Source: Propionibacterium sp. (lineage in GTDB: Bacteria; Actinomycetota; Actinomycetes; Propionibacteriales; Propionibacteriaceae). From it: DNA of 9,945 nucleotides. Position 1 is the first letter of the stretch; the number at the start of each line of letters is the position of its first letter. The position numbers were made by a program, and so were the translations under genes. Shown here piece by piece: positions 1 through 6,459 of this stretch. The notes beneath the pieces were generated by a model, which was not told where the DNA came from, ran no database searches, and saw only the letters and a list, made by a program, of their open reading frames with translations. The stretch lies in the NCBI GenBank assembly GCA_012514785.1, contig JAAYZP010000053.1:1-9945 (forward strand), given 5' to 3'.

Positions 1-196
1 CTTGCTGGTTGAGCCGCCGCCGGGCGTCAGCCCTGCGGCGTGGTCGAAACCACCCTCAGCGGCCGCTGGGATCTAGTCCCTGCCCAAGTCCGGGGTGGTT
101 TCGATCCTTCGACCATCGCGGGTTCGTCCCTCACCCGCGAGCTCAGGAACCGCCTTCCCGGAGCTCCTTCGTCGCGCCGGGAGCTCAACCAGCAAG
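1..196. repeat. Composite palindromic repeat element, copy 1
   Basis: The first 14 bases (CTTGCTGGTTGAGC) are the exact reverse complement of 183-196, so the element has perfect terminal inverted repeats; they may extend left of the window. Inside are nested palindromes: a 15-40 hairpin (6+4 bp stem, one mismatch, 4-nt loop), a 12-bp inverted pair TCGAAACCACCC (44-55) with GGGTGGTTTCGA (93-104), and an 8-bp pair at 116-123 with 133-140. A related copy begins at 9806: the 61-nt core (44-104) matches 9847-9907 at 46 of 61 positions without gaps, and 163-179 is identical to 9918-9934. It carries no convincing gene. A dispersed non-coding REP- or MITE-like element is the best description. It lies downstream of the minus-strand gene ending at 268. 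Confidence 0.8.
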
Positions 197-198
197 AG

Positions 199-214
199 GT
201 TCGGAAGGCCGAAC
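199..214 (-). terminator. Small hairpin downstream of the GyrI-like gene
   Basis: A 6-bp perfect stem, GTTCGG (199-204) with CCGAAC (209-214), and a 4-nt loop lie 54 nt beyond the stop of the minus-strand gene that ends at 268. There is no clear U-tract, so a terminator role is an inference from position. The rest of 215-267 contains a 12-nt perfect palindrome (242-253) and no gene that I can support. Confidence 0.35.
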
Positions 215-267
215 ATCTGTTGGGTGACTTTCTCGTCCCATGCTCCGCGGAGCGCGACGGTGTAGCC

Positions 268-756
268 TCAGCTGCGCAGCACCGGGGCGGCCAGGCCGGT
301 CACGAGGTCCGACTCCTTCACCCCGGGCAGGGGCGCGACGTCGTACGACTCCCACGTGGGCGTACCGATGCCGTACCCGCGCTCGTTGACGGCGTCGACG
401 AACTCGCTCCAGGCCCCGCTCAACCCGTCGTAGCCACCCCGGTAGGTGGTGATCGCGGTGCGGCCCGTCGGCAGCTCGGAGCCGAAGATGGTCACGTCGC
501 CCACCTTGAGGAACCCGTCGAAGGCCACCTCCACCGGGAATCCCACCTCGAGCGACACCGTCGTCGAGAACTCGGAGTTGTAGCGGGAGAAGCCGGGACC
601 CGCCGGAACGAACTTCCCGTCCTCGACGGCGCGCCCCAGCGCGGTGAAGCTCTCGTCCATGAATTCGACGAGGTCGTCCAGCGGCAGGTCGTCGCGCTTC
701 ACGATCACCGTGGGCGTGCCGACGAAGTCGATGATCTCGACGTTGGAGATAGCCAT
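268..756 (-). CDS. Stand-alone GyrI-like small-molecule-binding domain protein
   Basis: This 162-aa soluble protein consists of one domain of the GyrI-like/AraC effector-binding type (SbmC, Rob and BmrR C-terminal fold). The N-terminal strand and helix (about residues 13-45, with TPTVIVKRDD) lead to the family-like YRGGYDGL and WSEF segments (about 105-119) and the closing WESYD (136-140). It lacks an HTH, a signal peptide and membrane segments. Members of this fold bind hydrophobic or cationic small molecules, and some E. coli members inhibit gyrase; the ligand here cannot be read from sequence. The ATG at 756 is chosen because TAGAGT ends 6 nt upstream, a leaderless geometry, and the reading frame fits the family start. 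The gene is divergent from pyruvate carboxylase, with 111 bp between the start codons, so the two may share regulation. The family call is firm; the function is open. Confidence 0.85.
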   Translation of the reverse strand: MAISNVEIIDFVGTPTVIVKRDDLPLDDLVEFMDESFTALGRAVEDGKFVPAGPGFSRYNSEFSTTVSLEVGFPVEVAFDGFLKVGDVTIFGSELPTGRTAITTYRGGYDGLSGAWSEFVDAVNERGYGIGTPTWESYDVAPLPGVKESDLVTGLAAPVLRS

Positions 757-762
757 GCCCCC

Positions 763-791
763 ACTCTAGGGGCCCGCGTCGGCGCGGAGAA
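763..791 (-). promoter_or_regulatory. Candidate leaderless promoter of the GyrI-like gene
   Basis: On the minus strand, TAGAGT (768-763) is followed by six bases and then the ATG (756-754). Transcription starting about 7 nt after the -10 box would begin at the start codon itself. A weak -35-like TTCTCC (791-786) sits 17 nt upstream of the -10 box. This is inferred from spacing only. Confidence 0.45.
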
Positions 792-830
792 GGAGCGCGG
801 CACACACGATTTCGGCGGTGAGATCGGAGG

Positions 831-860
831 TTCTTCGGATGCGCGGAGTGCCGCTATCGT
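831..860 (+). promoter_or_regulatory. Candidate leaderless promoter of pyruvate carboxylase
   Basis: TATCGT (855-860) is followed by seven bases and then the ATG at 868, so a transcript would start at or next to the start codon. There is no Shine-Dalgarno sequence at normal distance; the nearest purine run, CGGAG at 844-848, ends about 19 nt from the ATG. A weak -35-like TTCTTC (831-836) lies 18 nt upstream. The -10 box overlaps one arm of an 8-bp inverted repeat, CACACGAT (803-810) with ATCGTGTG (856-863), a possible but unproven operator. Confidence 0.45.
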
Positions 861-867
861 GTGCACC

Positions 868-3800
868 ATGTTCAGCAAGGTATTGGTCGCCAACCGTGGC
901 GAAATCGCCGTCCGCGCGTTCCGCGCAGCGTACGAGCTCGACCTCGGCACCGTCGCGGTGTTCGCCTACGAGGACCGCAACGCGGACCACCGGGTGAAGG
1001 CCAGCGAGTCGTACCAGATCGGTGAGGAGGGCCACCCGGTCCGCGCCTACCTGGACATCGACGAGATCATCCGGGTCGCGAAGGAGTCGGGCGCCGACGC
1101 GATCTACCCCGGCTACGGGTTCCTCGCCGAGAACCCCGACCTCTCCCAGGCCTGCCTGGACAACGGCATCACGTTCGTGGGCCCGAGCCCCGAGGTGCTC
1201 ACGATGGCGGGCAACAAGGTCCGCGCCGTCGAGACCGCCCGGAAGGCCGGCGTGCCGACGCTGGCGTCGTCGGCCCCGGGCACGGATGTCGACGAGTTGG
1301 AGCAGGCCGCGCACGAGATCGGCTTCCCCGTCTTCATCAAGGCCGTGCTGGGCGGCGGCGGCCGCGGCATGCGGCGGGTCGAGGACTCCAAGAAGTTCCG
1401 CGACGAACTCGGCGCCGCGATGCGCGAGGCCGAGGGCGCGTTCGGCGACGGCACGGTCTTCATCGAGCAGGCCGTTGCCGCTCCCCGCCACATCGAGGTG
1501 CAGGTCCTCGGCGACACTCAGGGCAACGTCGTCCACCTCTTCGAGCGCGACTGTTCGATCCAGCGCCGCCACCAGAAGGTGGTCGAGATCGCGCCCGCAC
1601 CGCACTTCTCGCAGGCCCAGCGCGACGCCATCACCGCCGACGCCGTGAAGTTCGCCGAGGCGATCAACTACACCTGCGCGGGCACCGTCGAGTTCCTCGT
1701 CGAGACGGAGGGCCCCCGCGCCGGGGAGCACGTGTTCATCGAGATGAACCCGCGCATCCAGGTGGAGCACACCGTCACCGAGGAGATCACCGACGTCGAC
1801 CTCGTGCAGGCGCAGATGCGTATCGCCAAGGGGGAGAGCCTCGAGGAGATCGGCATCCGCCAGGACGAGCTCGAGATCCGTGGCGCCGCGCTCCAGTGCC
1901 GCATCACCACCGAGGACCCGCTGAACGGCTTCCGCCCCGACACCGGGCTCATCACCGCCTACCGCTCCGCCTCCGGCGCGGGCATCCGCCTCGACGGCGG
2001 CACCACGGGCACCGGCGTCGAGGTGCTCCCGCACTTCGACTCGCTGCTCGTCAAGCTCACCGCCCGCAGCCGCAACCTCGAGGGCGCGATCGTCCGCGCC
2101 CGCCGCGCGCTGGCCGAGTTCCGCATCCGCGGGGTGGCGACGAACATCCCGTTCCTGCGCGCCGTGCTCGAGGACCCGGGCTTCGCGCAGCCGGACATGA
2201 CGACGCAGTTCATCGAGCAGCGCCCCCACCTGCTCACCTCCCGCACCCCGGCCGACCGCGCGACGAAGCTGCTCCGCTGGGTGGCCGACGTGACGGTCAA
2301 CCAGCCCAACGGCAAGTCGCCCACGGAGCTCAACCCGCGCCAGAAGCTCCCGGTGATCGACCTGAACGGCGAGGTCCCCGACGGCGCCCGCCAGCGTCTG
2401 CTGCAGCTCGGGGCGGAGGGCTTCGCCGCCGACCTGCGCGCCGCGAAGGCCGTGCAGATCACCGACACCACCTTCCGCGACGCGCACCAGTCGCTGCTCG
2501 CCACCCGCGTGCGCACCCGCGACCTGCTCGCCGTCGCGCCGCACCAGGCCCGGATGCTGCCCAATCTGCTCTCGGTCGAGTGCTGGGGCGGGGCCACGTA
2601 CGACGTCGCGCTCCGCTTCCTCGGCGAGGACCCGTGGGAGCGGCTCGCGAAGCTGCGCGAAGCCATGCCCAACCAGAACCTCCAGATGCTGCTGCGCGGG
2701 CGTAACACCGTCGGTTACACGCCGTACCCGACCGAGGTCACCGAGGCGTTCGTCCGGGAGGCGGCCGAGGTGGGCATCGACATCTTCCGCATCTTCGACG
2801 CGCTGAACGACGTCGATCAGATGCGCCCGGCGATCGATGCCGTCCGCGGCACGGACGCCGTCGCGGAGGTTGCGCTCTGCTACACCGCCAACCTCGTCGA
2901 CCCGAACGAGAAGATCTATACGCTCGACTACTACCTGCGCCTGGCGGAGGAGATCGTCGACGCCGGCGCCCACATCCTCGCGATCAAGGACATGGCGGGC
3001 CTGCTGCGCCCCGAGGCCGCGCGTCGGCTCGTCGGCGCGCTGCGCGAGCGCTTCGATGTGCCCGTACACCTGCACACGCACGACACCACCGGCGGCCAGA
3101 TCGCGACGCTGTGCGCCGCGATCGAGGCGGGCGTGGACGCCGTCGACGTGGCCAACTCCGCGATGAGCTCGACGACGTCGCAGCCCCCGATGTCCGCGCT
3201 GCTCGCCGCACTCGACGGCACCGACCGGATGCCCGATGTCGACCCCGGCGCCGTGCTGGAGCTCGAGCCGTACTGGGAGGCGGTGCGCAAGCTCTACGCA
3301 CCCTTCGAGTCCGGTCTCCCGGCCCCGACCGGCCGCGTGTACACGCACGAGATCCCCGGCGGCCAGCTCTCCAACCTCCGCCAGCAGGCCATCGCGCTCG
3401 GGCTGGGGGAGAAGTTCGAGGAGATCGAGGCCATGTACGGCGCCGCCGACAAGATCCTCGGCCGCCCGACGAAGGTGACCCCGTCGTCGAAGGTGGTGGG
3501 CGACCTCGCGCTGCACCTCGTCGCCGTCGGCGCCGACCCGAAGGAGTTCGAGGCCGATCCGCAGAACTTCGACGTGCCCGACTCCGTGATCGGCTTCCTG
3601 AACGGCGAGCTCGGCCAGCCGGCCGGCGGGTGGCCGGAGCCGTTCCGGACGAAGGCGCTCGAGGGGCGTCGTCAGCCGGTCCGGGTCACGGAGGTCTCCG
3701 ACGAGGACCTCGCGAAGCTCGAGCACGCCGGCCGCGAGCGGCAGGAGACGCTCAACCACCTCCTGTTCCCCGGCCCGGCGAAGGAGTTCCAGCAGCGCCG

Positions 3801-4269
3801 CGACGACTACGGCGACGTCTCCCTGCTGCCGACGGTGCCGTTCCTCTACGGCATGCAGCCCGGCGAGGAGTACGCGGTCACGCTGGAGAAGGGCGTGACG
3901 TTGCTGATGGGACTCGAGGCGATCGGCGAGCCGGACAAGCGGGCGCGACGCTCCGTCTTGACCCTGCTCAACGGCCAGCTGCGCCCGGTGCGGGTGCGGG
4001 ACAACTCGCTGGAGTCGTCCGTGCCCGTCGCGGAGAAGGCCGACCCCCGCAACCCCGGGCACGTCGCCGTCCCGTTCTCCGGCGCGGTCACGCCGACCGC
4101 GGTGGAGGGTGAGGTCGTCGAGGCTGGCGCTCCGGTGGCGACGATCGAGGCCATGAAGATGGAGGCGTCGATCAACGCTCCCATCTCCGGGCGCGTCTCC
4201 CGCATGGTGATAACGACGACGACGCCGCTCCACGGCAGCGACCTGGTGCTGGTGATCGAACCCGCCTGA
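868..4269 (+). CDS. pyc: Pyruvate carboxylase
   Basis: This biotin enzyme (1133 aa, full length for the single-chain type) carboxylates pyruvate to oxaloacetate with ATP and bicarbonate, an anaplerotic reaction in the cytoplasm. Biotin carboxylase spans about residues 1-450: VLVANRGEIA at 5-14, the glycine-rich ATP loop GGGGRGM at 162-168, HQK at 235-237 and EMNPRIQVEH at 292-301. Carboxyltransferase spans about 525-800: DTTFRDAHQS at 533-542, the likely carbamylated Lys707 in KDMAGLL, and metal ligands in HLHTHDT (734-740). A conserved PYC/OADA region follows to about 1050. The C-terminal biotinyl domain carries EAMKM at 1094-1098, with Lys1097 biotinylated. All catalytic motifs are intact. 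The frame stays open upstream to position 40, but homology begins exactly at the ATG at 868 and the upstream part lies antisense to the GyrI-like gene. The gene is monocistronic, with hairpins after the stop. Confidence 0.98.
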   Translation: MFSKVLVANRGEIAVRAFRAAYELDLGTVAVFAYEDRNADHRVKASESYQIGEEGHPVRAYLDIDEIIRVAKESGADAIYPGYGFLAENPDLSQACLDNGITFVGPSPEVLTMAGNKVRAVETARKAGVPTLASSAPGTDVDELEQAAHEIGFPVFIKAVLGGGGRGMRRVEDSKKFRDELGAAMREAEGAFGDGTVFIEQAVAAPRHIEVQVLGDTQGNVVHLFERDCSIQRRHQKVVEIAPAPHFSQAQRDAITADAVKFAEAINYTCAGTVEFLVETEGPRAGEHVFIEMNPRIQVEHTVTEEITDVDLVQAQMRIAKGESLEEIGIRQDELEIRGAALQCRITTEDPLNGFRPDTGLITAYRSASGAGIRLDGGTTGTGVEVLPHFDSLLVKLTARSRNLEGAIVRARRALAEFRIRGVATNIPFLRAVLEDPGFAQPDMTTQFIEQRPHLLTSRTPADRATKLLRWVADVTVNQPNGKSPTELNPRQKLPVIDLNGEVPDGARQRLLQLGAEGFAADLRAAKAVQITDTTFRDAHQSLLATRVRTRDLLAVAPHQARMLPNLLSVECWGGATYDVALRFLGEDPWERLAKLREAMPNQNLQMLLRGRNTVGYTPYPTEVTEAFVREAAEVGIDIFRIFDALNDVDQMRPAIDAVRGTDAVAEVALCYTANLVDPNEKIYTLDYYLRLAEEIVDAGAHILAIKDMAGLLRPEAARRLVGALRERFDVPVHLHTHDTTGGQIATLCAAIEAGVDAVDVANSAMSSTTSQPPMSALLAALDGTDRMPDVDPGAVLELEPYWEAVRKLYAPFESGLPAPTGRVYTHEIPGGQLSNLRQQAIALGLGEKFEEIEAMYGAADKILGRPTKVTPSSKVVGDLALHLVAVGADPKEFEADPQNFDVPDSVIGFLNGELGQPAGGWPEPFRTKALEGRRQPVRVTEVSDEDLAKLEHAGRERQETLNHLLFPGPAKEFQQRRDDYGDVSLLPTVPFLYGMQPGEEYAVTLEKGVTLLMGLEAIGEPDKRARRSVLTLLNGQLRPVRVRDNSLESSVPVAEKADPRNPGHVAVPFSGAVTPTAVEGEVVEAGAPVATIEAMKMEASINAPISGRVSRMVITTTTPLHGSDLVLVIEPA

Positions 4270-4274
4270 TCCCG

Positions 4275-4300
4275 GACGCCCGAGCCCCTGTGGGGGCGTC
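4275..4300 (+). terminator. Hairpin after pyruvate carboxylase
   Basis: Five bases after the pyc stop, GACGCC (4275-4280) pairs with GGCGTC (4295-4300), and CCC (4286-4288) with GGG (4292-4294) extends the stem across a bulge, with a 3-nt loop. There is no U-tract, as is common for hairpin terminators in high-G+C actinobacteria. Position and stability suggest termination of pyc. Confidence 0.5.
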
Positions 4301-4305
4301 GCGAA

Positions 4306-4379
4306 AATTTTCACCCGGCGAAATCGGCCACATAGCCCGCTATACGGGGGTATGTGGCCGATTTCGCCAGGTGAAAATT
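4306..4379. repeat. Long inverted repeat (29-bp arms) between convergent genes
   Basis: The left arm (4306-4334) and the right arm (4351-4379) are reverse complements at 28 of 29 positions, with one C-A mismatch. The 16-nt centre could form a further CCCG/CGGG stem. The arms contain CGAAATCGGCCACATA. The element sits between the pyc stop and the stop of the convergent toxin gene, where a bidirectional terminator would be useful. Its length and near-perfect symmetry also fit a dispersed palindromic element. No U-tract closes either side cleanly. A smaller hairpin, CACCG (4383-4387) with CGGTG (4393-4397), follows, just past the end of the toxin gene. Confidence 0.75.
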
Positions 4380-4409
4380 CGGCACCGCCGATCGGTGGCT
4401 ACGACTCCG

Positions 4410-5348
4410 CTATAAGAGGCTGGACAGCCGGTGCGTCCAAGCGTCGAGCAGTGCACGGACTTCGTCGTGTCCGACGATCTGTCCTACAGCCTCGCTCCAC
4501 AACTCTTCGGCCACGGGATTGGTGATTGTCGCATGGAGATGTCCGATCCCCTTGCGGATCGAAGGGCCGAGGGTCTCGCTGTCGACATGGCGGGCCCAGA
4601 CCGCTGCGATACCTGCGGACGGTACAGCCTTGAAAAGTAGGTAGAGGTCCGCGAAGTCCTTGGCCCGAAGTCTTGCAGGGTTCCCTTCGAGCCGCTCCCC
4701 GATCTTGTAGGCCTTGGCCATCACCAAGGAAGGGACCCCGGCAACATGCGCCCGCGTGCTGCGGCCGGGGTCCGCCAAGTCGCGGATGAGCATGCTGCTG
4801 CGGTCGACAGCAGCGAGTTCGATACCTTCCGCCACGCCGGCTGATTGTTTGCCGTGCGGCGAGTTCTTCATAGCTTGTGCGCTGCGTTGGTTCCTTCGCC
4901 GGTTGCCGCTGAGCGCTGTAGGCACGAGCAGGTCGACCTTCTCGTACCAGTCCGTCCGGTCGCCTAGCAGGTGCTTGCCTCGGCCCCAAAGCCCGGGGCG
5001 TGAAGGATCGCGATGCTCGAAACCTGCGTCCAAGAAGGCCTGTTCGATCGGCGGTTTGTCGGCCAGGGAAATCGGCGTCACGGCGAAGTCGCCGTCCGTG
5101 GTCGGTACGGAGAGACCGGGGTGGGAAACGTGGTCCGTTCTGAGCAACACTGCGTGCCCACCGAGCAGGGTCAGGCTGTCGCGCTGCTCGGGAATGACTT
5201 CGTCGACGACGGACAAGATGGCACGTCGGGACCATTCGACAGGGTTGGCCGGTCTGCCCTCCCGGCGCACTTCGCGCCTGCGGCGTTCGGCAAATCCTTC
5301 GCCGTCGCCGGGCAGACCCGAGTCCTTGCGATGCATCATGTCGGCCAT
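4410..5348 (-). CDS. AbiEii/MenT-like nucleotidyltransferase toxin
   Basis: This 312-aa soluble protein has the nucleotidyltransferase fold of AbiEii/AbiGii-type toxins. A GGH motif (63-65) stands in place of the classical GS. The metal-binding DGD is at Asp85 and Asp87, with a probable third acidic residue at Asp139 (in KVDLLVP). The family C-terminal signature follows: Lys212 to Arg219 (KAYKIGER), then RAKDFADLY at 228-236. Related toxins transfer nucleotides from NTPs to targets such as tRNA acceptor ends and stop growth, often as phage defence; the target here is unknown. The ATG overlaps the upstream antitoxin stop by one base (TGATG) and has no Shine-Dalgarno sequence, so translation is probably coupled. 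M4 or M5 are alternative starts. Low G+C relative to its neighbours suggests horizontal transfer. The active site looks intact. Confidence 0.8.
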   Translation of the reverse strand: MADMMHRKDSGLPGDGEGFAERRRREVRREGRPANPVEWSRRAILSVVDEVIPEQRDSLTLLGGHAVLLRTDHVSHPGLSVPTTDGDFAVTPISLADKPPIEQAFLDAGFEHRDPSRPGLWGRGKHLLGDRTDWYEKVDLLVPTALSGNRRRNQRSAQAMKNSPHGKQSAGVAEGIELAAVDRSSMLIRDLADPGRSTRAHVAGVPSLVMAKAYKIGERLEGNPARLRAKDFADLYLLFKAVPSAGIAAVWARHVDSETLGPSIRKGIGHLHATITNPVAEELWSEAVGQIVGHDEVRALLDAWTHRLSSLL

Positions 5349-6121
5349 CAGACCCAGGCCCCGAGCAACGCCTCAGCCTGGGTGGGACCCGCGCCGCCGA
5401 GGCTCAGGCAGTCGACGGCAATTTGGAACCGGTCGGCGACATTGAGGCCGTCAGACAGAGTTCGCGCGCCCAGCTCCCAGATGCCGTTGAACGGAACTAG
5501 CCATGCCCTGATCCCCGGAGCGTTGCTTGGGAGCGCGGCCAAGCGTCCGGCGTCCAGGGCGAGTGCTACGTCGGAGACATAGAACACCTGAGGCTCGTCA
5601 CCGCCGACGTTCACCATCGTGTTTGCAGCGGCTCCACCAGTGAGCGCCCAGGCCAGCCCGGAGACGCGCTCGAGGGCCTCGGCAGCCGCAATCCAGTCCC
5701 GGCGAGGTGCGAACCGTACAGCACCTTGTCGGGCTGCGACAGAGTCGAGACGGGAGGCCTGGTAGAGCACGTCCCGGTCCTTGCCCAGGGCGGCGATGGA
5801 GCCCTCGATGAGGCCGATCCGACCCCACGACCCCAGGAGGTCCTGGGCTGTTCGGTCCAGGTCGCCGGGGTAGCTCGGGTCACAAGCAGCGCGTGCGGCT
5901 GCGGAAGCTTCAGGGGTGGAAGTGGGTGTGATCGACGCGGCTCTGCCGAGTGGAGCCAGCACGCGATTGAGCATTTCTGTCGATGGTTGGACGTCCCCCT
6001 TCTCGATGCGGGAGATGGTGCTGGCGGGAACACCAGCAAGCTTCGCCAGCTGACTGCGGTTGAGGCCGCTGCGCTCGCGGCTCACAGTCAACTCTCGCGC
6101 GATCGTGCTGGGGCTGCTCAT
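5348..6121 (-). CDS. XRE-HTH antitoxin with AbiEi-like C-terminal domain
   Basis: This 257-aa protein is the likely antitoxin and autorepressor of the toxin it precedes. Residues 5-60 form an XRE-type helix-turn-helix: QLAKLAGVPASTISRIEKG at 24-42 is the canonical helix 2-3 region. A serine/threonine/proline/alanine-rich linker (about 62-80) leads to a C-terminal domain (about 90-257) with WALTGGAAANTM at 158-169, a VFYVSD strand (179-184), and a closing DCLSLGG plus QAEALL (237-253). This resembles the C-terminal domain of AbiEi-type antitoxins, which normally have a winged helix rather than an XRE domain. The similarity is from memory and moderate. The ATG at 6121 is six nucleotides from TAGAAT, so the message is probably leaderless. 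The HTH probably binds the inverted repeat at 6141-6156 in its own promoter. Confidence 0.75.
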   Translation of the reverse strand: MSSPSTIARELTVSRERSGLNRSQLAKLAGVPASTISRIEKGDVQPSTEMLNRVLAPLGRAASITPTSTPEASAAARAACDPSYPGDLDRTAQDLLGSWGRIGLIEGSIAALGKDRDVLYQASRLDSVAARQGAVRFAPRRDWIAAAEALERVSGLAWALTGGAAANTMVNVGGDEPQVFYVSDVALALDAGRLAALPSNAPGIRAWLVPFNGIWELGARTLSDGLNVADRFQIAVDCLSLGGAGPTQAEALLGAWV

Positions 6122-6127
6122 GCCCCG

Positions 6128-6157
6128 ATTCTACGTCTGATTTGCGTATCTGCAAAA
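6128..6157 (-). promoter_or_regulatory. Toxin-antitoxin promoter and overlapping operator
   Basis: On the minus strand, TTGCAG (6155-6150) and TAGAAT (6133-6128) are separated by 16 nt, and the ATG begins six bases further on: a leaderless arrangement. An inverted repeat, TTTGC (6141-6145) with GCAAA (6152-6156) around a 6-nt centre, overlaps the -35 region. This is the expected place for an XRE autorepressor to bind. Both calls are inferences from the bases. Confidence 0.55.
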
Positions 6158-6191
6158 GTCACTGGCTTCGGTCTGGTTCAAGAGGCGTCGA

Positions 6192-6238
6192 CTAGCGGTG
6201 TGCGGCGCGGACGAACCGGGCCTCGCGCCCCGCACGCG
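6192..6238. repeat. Decayed partial copy of the ClpN-SRPBCC gene 3' end
   Basis: Positions 6192-6207 match 6454-6469 at 14 of 16 bases, including the stop triplet of the downstream minus-strand gene. Positions 6207-6238 match 6535-6567 at 31 of 33 aligned columns (one gap, one substitution). The segment is thus a copy of the 3' end of the ClpN-SRPBCC gene with about 65 bp deleted. On the minus strand it still reads ARFVRAAHR followed by TAG, recalling ARFVR in the intact protein. It is not a functional gene. Confidence 0.6.
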
Positions 6239-6397
6239 AAGGCGATCGGCGTCGTCGGCGGCGCGTCCGCCGTGCTGGAGGCGGCCGGGGTCTCGGCGGG
6301 TGCGCCCGGGGTGGTCATCGACGACGCGGGCCCGGCGCTGGCGGCGCTGCAGGAACTGCTGGCTGGCCACCGCGTCTGGGAGCGGTCCCCGGCGTGA
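6233..6397 (+). pseudogene. 3' remnant of a large-subunit catalase gene
   Basis: These 54 codons plus stop encode the extreme C-terminus of a large-subunit (KatE-type) monofunctional catalase: HAKAIG at the start, APGVVID in the middle and HRVWER near the end. This is the last part of the class I glutamine-amidotransferase-like domain. The heme catalase core and the first part of the C-terminal domain are missing; a full protein would be roughly 650-750 aa. The frame stays open upstream to 5726, but that stretch is antisense to the antitoxin gene and bears no catalase similarity. The fragment has no start signal. It is best read as a leftover after insertion or replacement by the toxin-antitoxin island. 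The identification rests on recalled family motifs. Confidence 0.65.
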
Positions 6398-6408
6398 CCC
6401 GGAGATCG

Positions 6409-6459
6409 CACTAGAAGATGCCGAAACCACCGAATCGGTGGTTTCGGCATCTTCTAGTG
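6409..6459. terminator. Perfect 25-bp-arm palindrome between convergent gene ends
   Basis: Positions 6409-6433 are the exact reverse complement of 6435-6459, with a single central base. As RNA this is a 24-bp stem with a 3-nt loop. It begins 11 nt after the catalase remnant stop (plus) and contains the TAG stop (6456-6454) of the minus-strand ClpN-SRPBCC gene. A bidirectional terminator is the simplest role, although there is no U-tract. Its centre shares GGTGGTTTCG with the repeat elements at both ends of the window. Confidence 0.7.

Noticed and set aside
242..253. 12-nt perfect palindrome GCTCCGCGGAGC
   Set aside because: It is short, has no loop space without opening the stem, and is expected often in G+C-rich DNA; no role can be assigned.
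40..867. In-frame 276-codon upstream extension of pyruvate carboxylase
   Set aside because: It has no homology to the family, runs antisense through the GyrI-like gene and the repeat element, and PC family similarity starts exactly at the ATG at 868.
766..4314. Long minus-strand open frame (1182 codons) antisense to pyruvate carboxylase
   Set aside because: Its product is low-complexity, rich in Arg, Val, Leu, Gly and His, with no domain. It mirrors the G+C-rich third codon positions of pyc, a common artefact in high-G+C genomes.
4714..5582. Plus-strand open frames within the toxin-antitoxin region
   Set aside because: They are antisense to the better-supported toxin and antitoxin frames, and their translations show no motif or start signal.
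5726..6232. Plus-strand open frame leading into the catalase remnant
   Set aside because: This part is antisense to the antitoxin gene and shows no catalase similarity; only the last 54 codons are recognisable.
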